Below the pieces are notes generated by a model that was not told the DNA's origin, made no database searches, and saw nothing but the letters and a program-made list of their open reading frames with translations. The position numbers and the translations under genes are program-made. Below, one piece after another: positions 61,013 to 63,631 of a stretch of 63,631 nucleotides of DNA (position 1 is its first letter; each line of letters opens with the position of its first letter). Origin of the DNA: Amycolatopsis coloradensis (GTDB lineage Bacteria > Actinomycetota > Actinomycetes > Mycobacteriales > Pseudonocardiaceae); contig NZ_CP150484.1 of NCBI RefSeq assembly GCF_037997115.1, positions 5,637,030-5,700,660 of the forward strand, in the 5' to 3' direction.

Positions 61013-62347
61013 ATGTTCGCACTCAAGACCGCTCCCGCACGGACCTTCCGGCACAAGGCGGAGGCGATCGCCAAACCGGTCACCCGCTGGGGCATCGGTC
61101 ACGCCATCCCCCGGGTCGCCCTGCGGGCCGCGGCACGCCGGGGCGACCTCCAGGGCAGGCTGTCCGTCGAGGCGAGCGGCGGAGCGGATCTGAGCGGGCT
61201 GTTCGACGAGATCCGCTCGCACGGCGCCATCGCCACCACCCGGGTCGGCCATGTCAGCACCCGGCATTCGGCGTGCAAAGAGGTGCTGACCAGCGACGCG
61301 TTCAAGACCGTGCGGTTCGTCCCGGACAACCCGCTGCTCAACAAGCTGGTCGCGTGGTCGGCGTCCGGCCTCATCCATCCGATCGAGCCGCCGTCGCTGC
61401 TCGCCAGCGAACCGCCCGACCACACGCGCTACCGGAAGCTGGTCACCCGCGTCTTCACCGCCCGCGCGGTCGAGCAGCTGCGCGAGCGCACCCAGGCGAT
61501 CACCGACGAACTGCTCGACGGCCTCGACCCGGCGAACCCCGTCGATCTCATCGAGCACTACTGCGGGCTCTTGCCGGTCACCGTGATCAGCCAGATCCTC
61601 GGCGTCCCCCCGGAGGAACGCGACAAGGTGCTCGCACTGGGCGGCGCAGCGGCCCCGAGCCTCGACCTCGGCCTGCCGTGGCGAACCTTCCGCACGGTGG
61701 AGGCGACGCTGGCCGAGTTCGACTCATGGCTCACCGTGCATCTGGAGAAACTGCGGAAGAACCCCGGCGACAACCTGCTCAGCAAGCTGATCGCCGCGCG
61801 CGAGGACGGGGTGGGCCTGACCGAGCGGGAACTCAAGGCCACCGCCGGATTGGTCCTGGCGGCCGGCTTCGAAACGACCGTCAACCTCCTCGGCAACGGC
61901 ATCGCCCTGCTCACCCGGCACCCGGGCGAACTCGCGAAACTGCGGGCGGATCCGGACCTGTGGAGCAACGCCGTCGACGAGATCCTCCGCTACGACCCGC
62001 CGGTTCTGCTGACCGGCAGGCTGTCCGCGCGGGACACCGAGATCGGCGGTGCCCGCATCGAGCGCGGCGCGATAGTCACCACCGTGCTCGCGGGCGCCAA
62101 CCGGGACCCGGAGATCTTCGACGACCCCGCCACCTTCGACGTCGAGCGGGCGAACGCGCGGGATCACGTGTCGTTCGGCGCGGGGCGGCACTACTGTCTC
62201 GGCGCTTCGCTGGCGAGGATGGAAGGCGAGATCGGGCTGCGGTCGATCTTCGAGCGCTTCCCGGACCTGCGGCTGCTCGACGGTGCGCGACGGCGGGAGA
62301 CCCGGATCCTGCGCGGCTTCGAAACGCTCCCCGCCGCGCTCGCGTAA
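61013..62347 (+). CDS. Cytochrome P450
   Basis: Haem monooxygenase of 444 residues. The haem Cys is in VSFGAGRHYCLGASLAR, the I-helix oxygen motif is LVLAAGFETTVNLLG and the K-helix E-x-x-R is DEILRYDPP. It also has EPPDHTRYRKLV, usual of bacterial class I P450s. The protein begins with about 45 extra basic residues before the usual start. Start chosen at the ATG after GGAG. No ferredoxin or reductase is adjacent, so electrons come from elsewhere. Followed after 14 bases by a convergent MFS gene. Substrate unknown. Confidence 0.95.
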   Translation: MFALKTAPARTFRHKAEAIAKPVTRWGIGHAIPRVALRAAARRGDLQGRLSVEASGGADLSGLFDEIRSHGAIATTRVGHVSTRHSACKEVLTSDAFKTVRFVPDNPLLNKLVAWSASGLIHPIEPPSLLASEPPDHTRYRKLVTRVFTARAVEQLRERTQAITDELLDGLDPANPVDLIEHYCGLLPVTVISQILGVPPEERDKVLALGGAAAPSLDLGLPWRTFRTVEATLAEFDSWLTVHLEKLRKNPGDNLLSKLIAAREDGVGLTERELKATAGLVLAAGFETTVNLLGNGIALLTRHPGELAKLRADPDLWSNAVDEILRYDPPVLLTGRLSARDTEIGGARIERGAIVTTVLAGANRDPEIFDDPATFDVERANARDHVSFGAGRHYCLGASLARMEGEIGLRSIFERFPDLRLLDGARRRETRILRGFETLPAALA

Positions 62348-62361
62348 GCGGATCGTTTCGT

Positions 62362-63534
62362 TCACCCTCTCCGCCGCCCCACCACCGGGACCGCCAGCAG
62401 CACCAGTGCTCCGCCGATCCACAGCACACTGACGGTGGCGATGGCGTCGACGGCCAAGCCACCGAAGAGCGCGCCGAGGGCGATGGACAGGTTGAACGCC
62501 GACACGTACAGCGAGGAAGCCGCCTCGGTCGCATCCGGCGCGGCGGCGAGGATCCAGGTCTGGAAAGTGACGGGGACGGCGCCGTAGCCCAGCGCCCAGA
62601 GGACGAGGATCGCGGCGGCCGAGAAGGTGTTGTTGTCGGTCACGGCGAACACGGCCATGGCCGTCGCGAGAACCACGCCGATCCCGCACACGGTCTGCCG
62701 CAGGTACCGGTCGATCAGCGCGCCCGCGAGGAAGTTCCCGCAGACGCCCGCGGCCCCGAAGATCAGCAGCACCACACCGATCATGCCGTCCGCGACGCCG
62801 TCTTCCTGAAGGATCGGCCGCACGAAGGTGTAGGCGACGAAGTGACCGGTGATGACCAGGAAGGTCATCGCGATACCCGCGCGGACCGCGGCGTGCGAAC
62901 GGAACACGCGCGGCAGATCCGCGAAGGTGATCGTCTGGTCCGGCTCCACCTTCGGCATCAGGAAGATCATGCAGGCCAAGGAAATCAGGCCGAGGATGCC
63001 CACGGCCGCGAAGGCCGTCCGCCAGCCGCCGAGGTCGCCGATCAGGGTACCGGCGGGCACGCCCAGCACGGACGCCGTCTCGACACCGCCGAAGATGACG
63101 GCGGTGGCGCGCGCGACGTGGTGTTTCGGCACCAGGCGCAGCGCGATAGCGCCGGCGAGGGCCCAGAAACCGCCGACGCTGACCCCGATCAGGAAGCGGG
63201 CGACGAGAACGACGGCGAAACCGGTGGCGAACGCGGAAGCCAGGTTGGCCGCGCCCACGAGACCGACCAGCACCGCCAGCACCAGCCGCCGATCGGTCCT
63301 GCCGATGGCCACGGTCACCAGTGGCGCCGAAATCGCGGCGACCAGACCGGGCACGGTGACCATCAGGCCCGCCGTTCCCGGGGAGATGTCCATTGCCGAG
63401 CCGATCGGCGTGAGCAGGCCGACGGGCAGCAGTTCGGAGGTCATCAGGGCGAAGATGCCCAGTGTCACGGCCAGGACGGCGAGCCAGCCCTTGACCGGTG
63501 AGTGGCTCCTGGGCAGGGTTTCGGCGGCGGTCAC
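62362..63534 (-). CDS. MFS efflux transporter (DHA1, AraJ-like)
   Basis: 390-residue carrier with 12 hydrophobic segments. The segments ALMTSELLPVGLLTPIGSAM and LIGVSVGGFWALAGAIALRL are characteristic of the arabinose-efflux/chloramphenicol-resistance branch of drug:H+ antiporters. GTG 63534 follows AAAGG by seven bases; the longer frame upstream is Arg/Pro-rich and non-homologous. The last 97 bases of the window contain no recognisable gene. Confidence 0.9.
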   Translation of the reverse strand: MTAAETLPRSHSPVKGWLAVLAVTLGIFALMTSELLPVGLLTPIGSAMDISPGTAGLMVTVPGLVAAISAPLVTVAIGRTDRRLVLAVLVGLVGAANLASAFATGFAVVLVARFLIGVSVGGFWALAGAIALRLVPKHHVARATAVIFGGVETASVLGVPAGTLIGDLGGWRTAFAAVGILGLISLACMIFLMPKVEPDQTITFADLPRVFRSHAAVRAGIAMTFLVITGHFVAYTFVRPILQEDGVADGMIGVVLLIFGAAGVCGNFLAGALIDRYLRQTVCGIGVVLATAMAVFAVTDNNTFSAAAILVLWALGYGAVPVTFQTWILAAAPDATEAASSLYVSAFNLSIALGALFGGLAVDAIATVSVLWIGGALVLLAVPVVGRRRG

Positions 63535-63631
63535 GAGTGAGCCTTTCGAGAGCAAGGGCGATGGCCGCGCGCGAGGTTGCACGGCTGGTTCGGCAGGCCG
63601 ACTTGGGAATCGAGCCACAGCGGGTTGTCCG

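Noticed and set aside
57876..61013. 1045-codon plus-strand open frame
   Set aside because: Antisense to ilvD and the CorC-like gene; composition (His/Arg-rich) is typical of shadow frames.
50938..63534. A natural-product gene cluster around the P450
   Set aside because: No synthase, tailoring partner or ferredoxin is nearby; the P450, MFS, ilvD and regulators look like independent single genes.

Overview
The window is high-GC actinobacterial DNA. GTG and TTG starts are frequent, third codon positions are nearly always G or C, and families typical of actinomycetes abound (AfsR-like LuxR regulators, CU044_5270/ECF-sigma pairs, PaaX, PucR, DasR-type operators, VKOR-DsbA pairs). A member of the Pseudonocardiaceae such as Amycolatopsis is my best guess, but this is inference from style, not a database match.

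Layout. 1-5.6 kb: dispersed palindromic repeats, then an alpha-galactosidase followed by a binding-protein-dependent sugar ABC importer with candidate operator dyads. 5.6-9.1 kb: an ABC-F ATPase, and a PaaX regulator paired with an enoyl-CoA hydratase-like protein. 9.1-10.3 kb: the decayed remains of an ECF sigma factor and its CU044_5270 partner. 10.3-15.1 kb: a multidomain GH18 chitinase under two DasR-type sites, a beta-propeller lactonase and a secreted alginate-lyase-fold protein with a third DasR-like site. 15.1-17.2 kb: tRNA-Pro(GGG) followed by a frameshifted tyrosine integrase and an IS1380-type transposase fragment. 17.3-23.4 kb: mainly secreted proteins (three of unknown function, a trypsin-like protease, GH43, an EEP phosphodiesterase) plus a ChaB-like stress protein and a 43-residue peptide. 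23.4-30 kb: a dead VOC gene, a DsbA-VKOR disulfide pair, an NlpC/P60 hydrolase with BlaI and a frameshifted M56 peptidase, and a streptogrisin-like protease.

30-48 kb contains the most coherent metabolism. A SIS-domain regulator is divergent from an MFS-GAF-amidohydrolase operon. Next comes a complete trans-4-hydroxy-L-proline catabolic set (semialdehyde dehydrogenase, epimerase, DapA-family deaminase, a three-component D-hydroxyproline dehydrogenase and an XRE-cupin regulator) with a dead permease remnant inside it. A secreted zinc peptidase and an aminopeptidase P-like M24 enzyme with a divergent LysR regulator follow. Together these could scavenge proline- or hydroxyproline-rich peptides and feed them to 2-oxoglutarate.

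48-63.6 kb: a STAS/STAS/RsbW-like partner-switching cluster, an ABC ATPase, a RibD-like reductase, a two-component system, an AfsR-like LuxR protein convergent with a PucR regulator, dihydroxy-acid dehydratase, a CorC/CNNM membrane protein, a cytochrome P450 and an MFS efflux protein.

At least eight genes are visibly broken, and four families of intergenic repeats recur across the window. No CRISPR array, replication origin or rRNA was seen.
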